This document shows, in pieces, positions 19,501 to 27,734 of a stretch of DNA of 64,000 bases. Position 1 is the first letter of the stretch; each line of letters opens with the position of its first letter. Origin of the DNA: an uncultured Clostridia bacterium (lineage in GTDB: Bacteria; Bacillota; Clostridia; Christensenellales; UBA3700). A program made the position numbers and the translations under genes. Under the pieces are notes generated by a model. The model made no database searches and was not told the origin of the DNA. It worked only from the letters and a program-made list of their open reading frames with translations. The stretch covers positions 1 to 64,000 of the forward strand of contig CAMQWP010000002.1 of NCBI GenBank assembly GCA_947038565.1, in the 5' to 3' direction.

Positions 19501-22500
19501 ATAGAAAGTGCAAACAGAAAAATTGCATCAAAGTTAATTGCCGTAAATAGGCTTCGAAAATATCGCGGTCATCTGTACAATTGGTATAATATAGAAACAA
19601 AACAGATACTGAGTCCAAACGTAATATCCTCAGTTGATAGTGGTAATTTCTTAGCATCGCTAATCACATTGAAACAGTTTATGTTAAGACATAAACTTGA
19701 CAATATTGATATTGTTGAGAATCTAATAGCAAACACTGACCTTGATTTTATGTACGATAATTATCAACAAAAGTTTTTCATATCATATAATACCGGGGAA
19801 AAATTATATAACGGACACTATGATATATTAGCAAGCGAATCAAGAATTTTGTATTATATTTATACCTCAATATCGCATAATACTGCGGCATGGCTAACTC
19901 TTAAAAGACAAACTAGCAACCTAAAAGGTAATACCTTGATGTCATGGTCAGGCACAATGTTTGAGTATTTAATGCCAAGGATATTTATGACACCACCTAA
20001 AAACTCACTTCTTGAAGATACCGAAAAAAATATTATCAGTATATCTAAAGGGCATAAATGCAAAGGGTTATTCGGTATATCAGAGTCAGGATATTATCAG
20101 TTTGACAACAATTTAAAATATCAATATCATGCATTTGGTCTAAACGAGATATCAATTAGGAATTCAAGAAATTCATGTGTAATATCGCCATATTCTTCTT
20201 TTCTATGCCTACAAATTAATGCTAATAAGGTAATAGAGAACATAAGAACTCTTAAAACTGAAGACATGGTAGGGGAATACGGTTATTATGAAGCAGTTGA
20301 TTTTACAACACAGAAAAATATAGTTTACTCTTATATGTCACATCATCAAGGAATGATAATAACTAGTATTGCTAATTCACTTAGAGATAATTGCATATCG
20401 AAGCACTTTGAGTGTGACAGTAAGATGCAAGGGGGTAGACTTTTACTTGGAGAGAGAAGAATTTTTACAAAATCTCACAAAATAGCAAAAACTGATTTTG
20501 CGTATAATAAAAATGATCATGAGGACCTTATAACTGATGATGCTTGCTCAACTGGTATTCTAACTAATGGAGCATACACTTATATATCAAAAAGCACAGG
20601 ACAAAATGTGAGTATTGTCAATGGGAATGCTATAGCAAAAATGCGTAATTATGATAAAAGATCTGGACTTATTAACTATGTTCAAAATAACGGGGCTAGT
20701 CTATCACATTCATATAGAAGGTGTGACAATAATACGGTATGTGAAAAATTTACACATTTGTTCAAGGATACAATGTTGGAGTACACAAATACTGGTGCAA
20801 ACATAAGTGAAGAAGTATATATTCCCAATTGTATAAAGGGCGAAGTTCACAAATTTACAATAAATAAAACTATAAACGATATGACAAATATAAATTGCGT
20901 TGGATACATGGATATAAGTATTAGTCCGTTTATGGACGAAATATCACATACTGCTTTTTCGGATATGTTTATTAGTAGCGAAAAAATAAATGAAAATACT
21001 GTATTATTTCACCGAAAGTCTCGAGATAATGGCGGGGACAAATTCGTAGGCATTAAAATAATTGGTTTGCAGAATATAGTATTTGAAACTAATAAGCAAC
21101 ACAGTATAGATATCAATAGCAAAGAAATAATATGGAATGATAACGAATTTGATGATTCATTTGGTGATGTTGTGACGCCGTGTTTTAGCTATAATAGCAA
21201 GTGTAGCAATGAAGAAATGTCTACTATGAACTATTATATAGTAATAGTATACAGTGAAAGCAAAAGTGAGATAATATCAGAGCTTAGTCTTATCGAAAGC
21301 ACAAACTCGATTGATTATCTAATAGAATCGGCAAAAGTAAAATCAATTTCTAAGGTTAATAAGCTATTTGATAAAAACGCAGATTATAAAATGGCATTGA
21401 AACTCGCTGACATAATAATATCAGCTAATTATACAGATTCAGCACTTATGGAAATGAATCAAATTGACTATAATAATCTTATGAATGAAGTTAATGCAGG
21501 ATCGGACTGTAAAATAATATACTATAGTTATCAATGCAACCCTAATTTATTAGTTTCGTTATCAAAAGCAATTGAATTTATAAAAGACATACCAATGTCA
21601 CATAAACTAATTATATATATTGATGATAGAAATAAAAATCATGATGTGATAAAGAATAAAGTATATAGTGCATTCGATGGTAATATTGGCCAATACCTGA
21701 TTATCAGTAATTACGAATTATCTAAGCGAATAGAGGCAATTTCTTTATATAACATCTCCAGTAAAGAATTATTCACGGCAAAATCCATTACCCAACCTGA
21801 AAATACAATTATTGACAGTTCGGACATGGTAGAAAAAAGTGATATATTGTTTAAAGTGAAAGATGGCGGTTTTACAAGTGACTCATATTTAATTGAAAAT
21901 CGGACAATCAAACCATATTCAAATGTAATTTGTGGCATGTTCGGCGGTACTGTAGTCACTACAAATGGTGGCGGTTTCACATATTTTGGGAATAGTCGTA
22001 ATGATAAAGTAAGTATGTGGAGCAATAATCAATTAGAAGATGAATGTAGTGAAAAGATAATGTTATCATTAGATAATATGTCTTGGCGATTAAATAAGCT
22101 ATATCAAAATGCGAGTTGCGAGCATAAAATAGGCTCTACGTCATTTGACTGTCAAAATCTAAATATTAAAAGTTCTGTAACAGAGTGCATGCTATATGAT
22201 GGAAAATGCAAACTATTTGAAGTATCACTAGAAAATACTTGTGCTGACAATCTAATATTTGAATTGTCTCTAGATATGACTTATGCGCTAGGCGTCAACT
22301 ATGAGAGTGCGGGTTTGCTAGCATCAAACAAGAATAACGAAACTATTACTGTCGCAAATGTATATACTAAACAATGCGTATATCAAAGATTTATCGGGTA
22401 TTCAAGTAAGTATAGAAGAAATAAAAAGGGTGTAGAGAACTATATTGAATTAACATTGCCTGCAATGCAAAAACTAAAGATAAATTGTATAATAAGTAAT

Positions 22501-24021
22501 GACTTATCCGCATTGATGAGCTTGAATCAAGGCAATATAATAAAAGAAAAAAACACAATGATAGAATATTTTAATGATTTAAACAAAATCAATGTGCATA
22601 CTGATGATAAATCATTTGATGTATTATTTAATAAATCACTTATGTATCAAACCGTATCAGCAAGATTAAATGGAAAATGTGGCTTTTACCAAGTTGGAGG
22701 AGCTATCGGCTTTAGAGATCAGTTGCAAGATTGTCTTGCTTTTATATATAGCGATCCTGATTATGTTCGAAATCACATTATTCAAAGTGCTAAGCGCCAA
22801 TTTGTAGATGGCGATGTGCTGCATTGGTGGCACAATCCTAATGTCGGTGTAAGGACTAGGATAAGTGATGATAAATTATTTTTACCTTATGTTGTATCAG
22901 AGTATATTAGAATAACTGGAGATAGAAGTATTTTAAAGGAAAATGCTAGTTATTTAACTGGACGACATTTAGAGCCTGGGGTCCATGATATGTATATGTC
23001 ATATAATGATGGTGAAGTAATAGAAGATATAAAATCACACTGCATTAGAGCGATAAATAACTCGCTAAAATATGGCGAACATGATATATTATTAATCGGA
23101 TCAGGGGACTGGAATGATGCACTGAATAATATTGGTGATGAAGAACGGGGTGAAAGTGTATGGTTATCAATGTTCTGCTTTCATGTTATTACAAAGTTCA
23201 GCAAGTATACTGATAATGACATAAACGAAAAGTTTAAGCAAGATAAAATAAGGCTTAAGAGAGGAATAAGACAAGCATATCAAAATGGTTGGTATGCTAG
23301 AGCATATACAAAAGATAACGAGTGGTTAGGAACAATTAATACTGAGGTATGTAATATTGACCTCATTTGCCAAAGTTTTGCTGTGATATCTGGTGCATGT
23401 CCAGAAAAAATGGCACATAAAGCAATGGAGAATGCGTCGCAGCTAATTGACACGCAAAAAGGCATTGTAAAACTACTATCGCCACCATTCAATCATAATA
23501 AAAATTATGGATATATATCTCATTATCCATCAGGAGTGCGAGAGAATGGCGGACAGTATACTCATGCTGTAGCTTGGTATATTAAAGCTCTAGCAATGAT
23601 TGATCGTGTTAAAGCCTATGATGTATTACAAATGGTAAATCCTATAAATAAAGCTATCAATAATCCAGAATATAACGTAGAACCGTATGTAATGAGTGCT
23701 GATGTATACACTTCTGGTGCAGGTGGATGGACATGGTATACGGGTAGTAGCTCATGGTTTTATAAAGTGATGATAGAAGATATTATCGGAATAAACTTTG
23801 ATGAAAATATATTAAGAATTAACCCTAAATATATACCAAAACTAGGAGATATAAAAGTCAATATCAAAAGAAATGACATGGAAATAAATATAACAATTAC
23901 AAAATCAAATGATACGAGTATGAGCGTTAATAATATTATAAATTCTCAAACTAATATTTATGAAATAATACTTGATAATGACAAAAAAGACTACGATATC
24001 AAAATAAACTATAAAAACTAA
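16597..24021 (+). CDS. Cyclic beta-1,2-glucan synthase (GT84 + GH94)
   Basis: A single 2474-residue membrane protein. After an N-terminal membrane helix and two hydrophobic segments (about 355-420), a GT84 glycosyltransferase core shows LVVMPCFVGSDNDAETV, the Asp motif PKFIVTLDSDNELQPGS (near 550), HDILEGSLLNTG and the NRWLRGDL signature (near 690). More membrane helices follow (about 720-890), then a glycoamylase-like domain (SPTNIGFSLLAEVSAYELG to about 1300), which does the cyclisation in characterised relatives, then a GH94 phosphorylase-like region with GFRDQLQDCLAF (near 2037) and the catalytic Asp in GSGDWNDALNN (near 2168). Proteobacterial ChvB/NdvB are about 2800 residues; a relative exists in Thermoanaerobacter. 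GAGGTG precedes the ATG. Probable product: periplasmic or secreted cyclic beta-1,2-glucan. Cyclic versus linear product is inferred. Confidence 0.88.
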   Translation: MIYAIIILSLLLIIFGVLAIRREYTFRITAKLQTSEIESNVANLAISLRSPNMDGSAPRTRSLLANLKRSYRHICKKVANDEDLYEFEKWLYENYYKVITNISSTKYNYFALLPSVKGKARVLIVADFLLSSNDNQLTCEHISEVIDNFNLYTPLDKDEVFALTDAIAYTCIQRITNICTKSKSYSRSKRLASIENFNKKEQSSDAYMYWRSRNGYLADDHNKATMYDGNLDNIEFSFTKTLVENCRVMSKCIKSLIYIEDNISLEYKIGLSYASQLMKNDDIYATMDIDSRLSYLNSIEIISRKYKIEEQSVVKHAMQLATDNNIHFGYYFFEGRRQLKTYIKDGNSVPPDHKSTKFIQNLFITMVFMGNIIASVALSIFGASSLWTLITFGIALFFALLPLTEFIIIYLFRLFLINKPTPKLNNNTVNDDAKTLVVMPCFVGSDNDAETVANAILRVRESNNMNNVNFALLVDYPSSESPKHKYFDDFTETITQIIDKYNDINLFIRKPVKSGNKYIAFEKKRGALMDLTDSLMRDNYDTFEYIHRTHIASPKFIVTLDSDNELQPGSILRSINTMLHPLNKKYDLMTFNAKYNLYSMNTLFSKRYYFDSGYDRYSNTDNFYNNLMTKSLFNGKGIFRLYEFYTKLYNVLPSGKILSHDILEGSLLNTGMLSEIVYEDAPNSIYSETSRKNRWLRGDLLLGGFLGSKIKNDNNAVTIIKKEKAYNHIIVSNILKSFSPIAMLLLLVIPLLYKSFMMAIPFIIAFGLDYIIRIFNALAGTVNGTRTRYVARCIISILIESFINLLILPFYAINNIVIISQLIFTAIFTPDKKLDWKPFSSSQHGTSLINYFILILPSVIFATIMSAVFYANPFMLGYFAIYVAVIISLYITGTEIDKKQFIKLCDQQFLLEIAKKTYKFFEECSINDLVVDNYQTKPYKGNAISTSPTNIGFSLLAEVSAYELGIISIESANRKIASKLIAVNRLRKYRGHLYNWYNIETKQILSPNVISSVDSGNFLASLITLKQFMLRHKLDNIDIVENLIANTDLDFMYDNYQQKFFISYNTGEKLYNGHYDILASESRILYYIYTSISHNTAAWLTLKRQTSNLKGNTLMSWSGTMFEYLMPRIFMTPPKNSLLEDTEKNIISISKGHKCKGLFGISESGYYQFDNNLKYQYHAFGLNEISIRNSRNSCVISPYSSFLCLQINANKVIENIRTLKTEDMVGEYGYYEAVDFTTQKNIVYSYMSHHQGMIITSIANSLRDNCISKHFECDSKMQGGRLLLGERRIFTKSHKIAKTDFAYNKNDHEDLITDDACSTGILTNGAYTYISKSTGQNVSIVNGNAIAKMRNYDKRSGLINYVQNNGASLSHSYRRCDNNTVCEKFTHLFKDTMLEYTNTGANISEEVYIPNCIKGEVHKFTINKTINDMTNINCVGYMDISISPFMDEISHTAFSDMFISSEKINENTVLFHRKSRDNGGDKFVGIKIIGLQNIVFETNKQHSIDINSKEIIWNDNEFDDSFGDVVTPCFSYNSKCSNEEMSTMNYYIVIVYSESKSEIISELSLIESTNSIDYLIESAKVKSISKVNKLFDKNADYKMALKLADIIISANYTDSALMEMNQIDYNNLMNEVNAGSDCKIIYYSYQCNPNLLVSLSKAIEFIKDIPMSHKLIIYIDDRNKNHDVIKNKVYSAFDGNIGQYLIISNYELSKRIEAISLYNISSKELFTAKSITQPENTIIDSSDMVEKSDILFKVKDGGFTSDSYLIENRTIKPYSNVICGMFGGTVVTTNGGGFTYFGNSRNDKVSMWSNNQLEDECSEKIMLSLDNMSWRLNKLYQNASCEHKIGSTSFDCQNLNIKSSVTECMLYDGKCKLFEVSLENTCADNLIFELSLDMTYALGVNYESAGLLASNKNNETITVANVYTKQCVYQRFIGYSSKYRRNKKGVENYIELTLPAMQKLKINCIISNDLSALMSLNQGNIIKEKNTMIEYFNDLNKINVHTDDKSFDVLFNKSLMYQTVSARLNGKCGFYQVGGAIGFRDQLQDCLAFIYSDPDYVRNHIIQSAKRQFVDGDVLHWWHNPNVGVRTRISDDKLFLPYVVSEYIRITGDRSILKENASYLTGRHLEPGVHDMYMSYNDGEVIEDIKSHCIRAINNSLKYGEHDILLIGSGDWNDALNNIGDEERGESVWLSMFCFHVITKFSKYTDNDINEKFKQDKIRLKRGIRQAYQNGWYARAYTKDNEWLGTINTEVCNIDLICQSFAVISGACPEKMAHKAMENASQLIDTQKGIVKLLSPPFNHNKNYGYISHYPSGVRENGGQYTHAVAWYIKALAMIDRVKAYDVLQMVNPINKAINNPEYNVEPYVMSADVYTSGAGGWTWYTGSSSWFYKVMIEDIIGINFDENILRINPKYIPKLGDIKVNIKRNDMEINITITKSNDTSMSVNNIINSQTNIYEIILDNDKKDYDIKINYKN

Positions 24022-24027
24022 TAAAAT

Positions 24028-24060
24028 AAAAGGGCAATAGGTAAAACTATTGCCCTTTTT
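24028..24060. terminator. Bidirectional terminator, glucan synthase / PBP
   Basis: AAAAGGGCAATAG (24028-24040) pairs with CTATTGCCCTTTT (24047-24059) around a GTAAAA loop, with T runs on both strands. It separates the convergent glucan synthase and penicillin-binding protein genes. Confidence 0.92.
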
Positions 24061-24138
24061 GGTTTATTAATTTGTATTTGGTAAAATAATGTAGATTACT
24101 ATAACATGACGTAAAGCCAATCCGAATATGAATAATTA

Positions 24139-26283
24139 TTAAATATCTATATCAGCCTTCATTACATGGTAGTTATCTGTTTTATATAGAATGCTATTAG
24201 CATCAACAATGCATATTTTATCGCCATTTGCTGTTATTCTGCGAACTAGCTTCACATTACCAAATAAGTCAGTCTTGTATACTTCATAAATACACCCAGA
24301 TTCACATAAAAACTCAATCTTATTATGTCGACCATTTTTTGATACGATAAAAGGAATAGAGATATCAGTATCGGAATAATACTCAGGTAAATTATCCTTA
24401 TAAAAATAACTCTTAACTATATCATCAATAGTGCCTTCATTTTGTCTCAATATAATATGATTATCTTCTAATTCTTTTTTATTAATATCACATATTATTA
24501 CTTCACTTGTCGGGGTGAAAGCGGGAGGATTATTATCAGTATAAATACAGTTAGCCATTTCTCTAACCATGATAGTAGGGTAATTACTTCCAGAATGTTT
24601 ATTGTCTAAAACTTCATTTTGCATTGCACCATGCCATGCTAGCATTGTATGCTCAGTTGTATAAGCTACACACCATCCGTCAGAGTTAACACCTTTTCCT
24701 GCTGAAACCGTACCAGTCTTACTAGCAATATCATAATTCAAATTATTTAATTTACTACCAGTTCCATGTTTTGATGTCTTTAATAATATATCTGTCATCA
24801 TGAATGCGTCATTTTCATTAAAGGCTGTGCTATTTGTATTTTTTTCATTATATACAATGTTACCTTTGCTGTCAATTATGCTTGATACAAAATGTGATTT
24901 TTGGTATTTACCATAATTTGCAATAGATGCATACGCCCCAGCGATTTCAAGTGGATTAACACTATTCGAGCCTAGTGCAAGTGATAAGTTCTTTTCTTTT
25001 TCACTAATATTAATCCCGATTTTAGATAAAAACGCAGTAGAGTAATCTATTCCAACTCGCTCAAGTGTCTTGACCGCAGGTATATTGTATGAGTGAATTA
25101 TACTATCCGATATGCTTACATATCCATGATATACACCATTATAATTATTTGGTGAGTATCCATTTATATCTATTTTTTCATCTAATACTTGATAGAGAGG
25201 CGATATAATTCTCTTTTCAAATGCAGGTAAATAAGTGCTTAATGGCTTAATCGTTGATCCTGCTTGCCTTTTAATTTGATGATCTAAAAGTGGCACATTG
25301 GATACATAAGTTGATACTCCTAAATTAGTATTATTTAGAGTAGAATAAGTGTAATAATTGTCATTAATATCACTGTTATTTATAGCTTTATTATACATAA
25401 ACTCTTGTGTTTTACTATCAAAATATGTCTTAATAATATAACCATCACGTACCAAATCTGCTTCATTTATACCTAATAAATTACAGCTTTCATCAAGTGC
25501 ATTTTTAATGTAAGAATGACTGAAACTATTCTCTTTTAAGCCATTATTGATAACAATGTTATATAATTTAGCATTATTGAGAGTACTTTCGCTAATTTTA
25601 GCTTGATTTTCAAGTATTTTAAATACAACACTTTGTCTAGCTAATGCACCATCTAGGTTACTTATCGGAGAGTTTTTGTTTGGATTTTTTACTACACCTG
25701 CTATCATACATGCTTCACTTAGATTTATATCTATAGGTAGCTTATTAAAGTATGCAATACAGGCATCATGTATACCATATATTCCTGATCCAAAATACAC
25801 TACATTTAGATACATTTCGAGTATTTGATCCTTAGTATATTTTCTCTCTATTTCAAGTGCAAGTTTTATCTCACTTAGTTTTCTAGTGATAGTTTTTTCA
25901 CTAGAGAAATGTGTATTTTTTATAAGCTGTTGAGTTAGAGTAGATGCTCCCTCTTTAAAGCTCCAGCTAAATATATTTTTTACCGACGCTGATAGAATTC
26001 TTTTCGTATCAATACCGCTATGCTCATAAAATCTCTTATCTTCCACCGCGACAAATGTTTCTCTTATGTCATCGCTTATCATAGAAATAGGTGTGTATAT
26101 ATTATTCTTAATAGATATCGCACTACCTTTATCATCTAATAACTTTATGTTAGTTTGTCTGCTTTCCAATTTTGCAATATCAAGTTTTACATCTTTAGTA
26201 ATCATGTAGCACGTAAATATTCCTACTCCAGCAAGCAATATTATAACTAACAATACTATTAAAATTATCTTAAGTATTTTCAT
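24139..26283 (-). CDS. Class A penicillin-binding protein (PBP1A-like)
   Basis: A 714-residue bifunctional peptidoglycan synthase at the outer face of the membrane. An N-terminal helix (about 4-28) leads to a GT51 glycosyltransferase domain with the catalytic glutamate in VAVEDKRFYEHSGID (E81), then GASTLTQQLIKN and RKLSEIKLALEIER. The transpeptidase domain has the active-site serine in AGSTIKPL (about 343), an SYN motif and SKTGTVSAGKG (about 520). I moved the start from a GTG at 26292 to the ATG at 26283, because GAGAGGTG lies at the correct distance from the latter and overlaps the former. One of the few minus-strand genes in the left half; convergent with the glucan synthase, divergent from miaB. 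Confidence 0.94.
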   Translation of the reverse strand: MKILKIILIVLLVIILLAGVGIFTCYMITKDVKLDIAKLESRQTNIKLLDDKGSAISIKNNIYTPISMISDDIRETFVAVEDKRFYEHSGIDTKRILSASVKNIFSWSFKEGASTLTQQLIKNTHFSSEKTITRKLSEIKLALEIERKYTKDQILEMYLNVVYFGSGIYGIHDACIAYFNKLPIDINLSEACMIAGVVKNPNKNSPISNLDGALARQSVVFKILENQAKISESTLNNAKLYNIVINNGLKENSFSHSYIKNALDESCNLLGINEADLVRDGYIIKTYFDSKTQEFMYNKAINNSDINDNYYTYSTLNNTNLGVSTYVSNVPLLDHQIKRQAGSTIKPLSTYLPAFEKRIISPLYQVLDEKIDINGYSPNNYNGVYHGYVSISDSIIHSYNIPAVKTLERVGIDYSTAFLSKIGINISEKEKNLSLALGSNSVNPLEIAGAYASIANYGKYQKSHFVSSIIDSKGNIVYNEKNTNSTAFNENDAFMMTDILLKTSKHGTGSKLNNLNYDIASKTGTVSAGKGVNSDGWCVAYTTEHTMLAWHGAMQNEVLDNKHSGSNYPTIMVREMANCIYTDNNPPAFTPTSEVIICDINKKELEDNHIILRQNEGTIDDIVKSYFYKDNLPEYYSDTDISIPFIVSKNGRHNKIEFLCESGCIYEVYKTDLFGNVKLVRRITANGDKICIVDANSILYKTDNYHVMKADIDI

Positions 26284-26353
26284 AGAATTCACCTCTCATG
26301 TATCAATATTTTGTGCTAATATATGTAAAATATTATATATTAGCTTAATTTGC

Positions 26354-26382
26354 TTGATATTATTATATTTTAATATTATAAT
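26354..26382 (+). promoter_or_regulatory. SigA promoter of the miaB-mutS-mutL operon
   Basis: TTGATA (26354-26359), 17 bases, TATAAT (26377-26382), upstream of the miaB ribosome site AAAGAGG at 26401-26407. Confidence 0.85.
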
Positions 26383-26413
26383 AGTATATTATAGACTAAT
26401 AAAGAGGTTGAAG

Positions 26414-27733
26414 ATGAATTACAAAATAAACACTTATGGCTGCCAAATGAATGTACACGAATCGGAGAAAATCGCAAGTATTCTTCGTAGTCTTGGCTAT
26501 GCTGAATTTAATGAAAATATTCATGAAAATTATGACGTAATTATTTTTAATACTTGTTGTATCCGTGATACTGCTGAACAAAAAATATTTAGTCATATTG
26601 GCGAGCTTAAAATACAAAAAAAGAATAATCCAAACCTTATAATAGGTATTGTTGGTTGCATGAGTCAGCAAGAAGGCAAAATAGATATTATGAGGGCAAA
26701 ATATCCTCATATTGATATTATTCTAGGCACTAGCAATATTGATTTGCTTGCAGAGAGCATTGTCAACCTTAGAGAAAACAAGAAGCATACTTATATTATT
26801 GACGAATCTGAAAGACCTGAGATAGTCGAAGGAAAAGATTATTATAGAACATCAGGCACTAATGCTTGGGTAAATATCATGTACGGATGCGATAATTTTT
26901 GCACTTACTGTATCGTGCCATATGTTCGAGGTAGAGAGCGTAGTAGATCTATGCCGGATATCATAAATGAAGTAAAGGAATTAATAAATTGCGGATACAA
27001 AGAAATAACGCTTTTAGGTCAAAATGTTAATTCTTATGGCAGTGATAACCCTGACGGTCCTGATTTTTCTACATTACTAGAGGAGCTAGCAAAATTATCA
27101 GGCAATCATCGTATTAGATTCATGACATCACATCCAAAGGATTTGAACACAAAAGTAATAGAGATGATATCAAAATACGATACATTATGTAAAAGTATAC
27201 ATTTACCTATACAGTCAGGCAGTAACAATGTACTTGAGGCTATGAATAGGCGTTATACTAGAGAGTACTACCTTAATGTAATTAAAGAAATTAGAAGTAT
27301 CATTCCAGACTGCGGAATTACTACTGATATAATGGTAGGTTTTCCCGGAGAAACAGAGCAAGACTTTGAAGATACTCTAGATATTGTTAGGGAAGTTCAG
27401 TTTAATAGTGCATTTACATACATTTACTCTGTTAGAAAAGGTACTGTAGCAGCTTCAATGCCTCAGATACCTTACGCAGTGAAAAGCGAGAGAATTCAAA
27501 GACTTATTAAGATTCAAAATTCATTAACGAAAGAGTCAAGCAAGGACTGTGAAGGTAAAACTTTTAGAGTACTGGTAGAAGGCATTAAGAGTATAGGAAA
27601 GGTAAGCGGTAGAACTGATGCAGGCAGACTAGTAACATTTGAAGGTGGGGAAGATTTAATTGGCGAATTTCGCAATGTATTAATCACCAAAACTCAATCA
27701 GCAGCATTATTTGGCACTATAAAGGAGGATTAA
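26414..27733 (+). CDS. miaB: tRNA-2-methylthio-N6-dimethylallyladenosine synthase MiaB
   Basis: A 439-residue radical SAM methylthiotransferase acting on i6A37 of tRNAs. The UPF0004 domain holds three cysteines (NTYGCQMNVHESE, FNTCCIRDTAEQ, GIVGCMSQQEG), the radical SAM core has CxxxCxxC in YGCDNFCTYCIVPYVRGRE, and a TRAM domain closes the protein (SSKDCEGKTFRVLVEG onward). The ATG at 26414 is preferred over the more upstream frame because AAAGAGGTTGAAG precedes it and homology begins with MNYKINTYGC. It shares an operon with miaA, which makes the isopentenyl adenosine it modifies. Confidence 0.97.
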   Translation: MNYKINTYGCQMNVHESEKIASILRSLGYAEFNENIHENYDVIIFNTCCIRDTAEQKIFSHIGELKIQKKNNPNLIIGIVGCMSQQEGKIDIMRAKYPHIDIILGTSNIDLLAESIVNLRENKKHTYIIDESERPEIVEGKDYYRTSGTNAWVNIMYGCDNFCTYCIVPYVRGRERSRSMPDIINEVKELINCGYKEITLLGQNVNSYGSDNPDGPDFSTLLEELAKLSGNHRIRFMTSHPKDLNTKVIEMISKYDTLCKSIHLPIQSGSNNVLEAMNRRYTREYYLNVIKEIRSIIPDCGITTDIMVGFPGETEQDFEDTLDIVREVQFNSAFTYIYSVRKGTVAASMPQIPYAVKSERIQRLIKIQNSLTKESSKDCEGKTFRVLVEGIKSIGKVSGRTDAGRLVTFEGGEDLIGEFRNVLITKTQSAALFGTIKED

Positions 27734-27734
27734 T

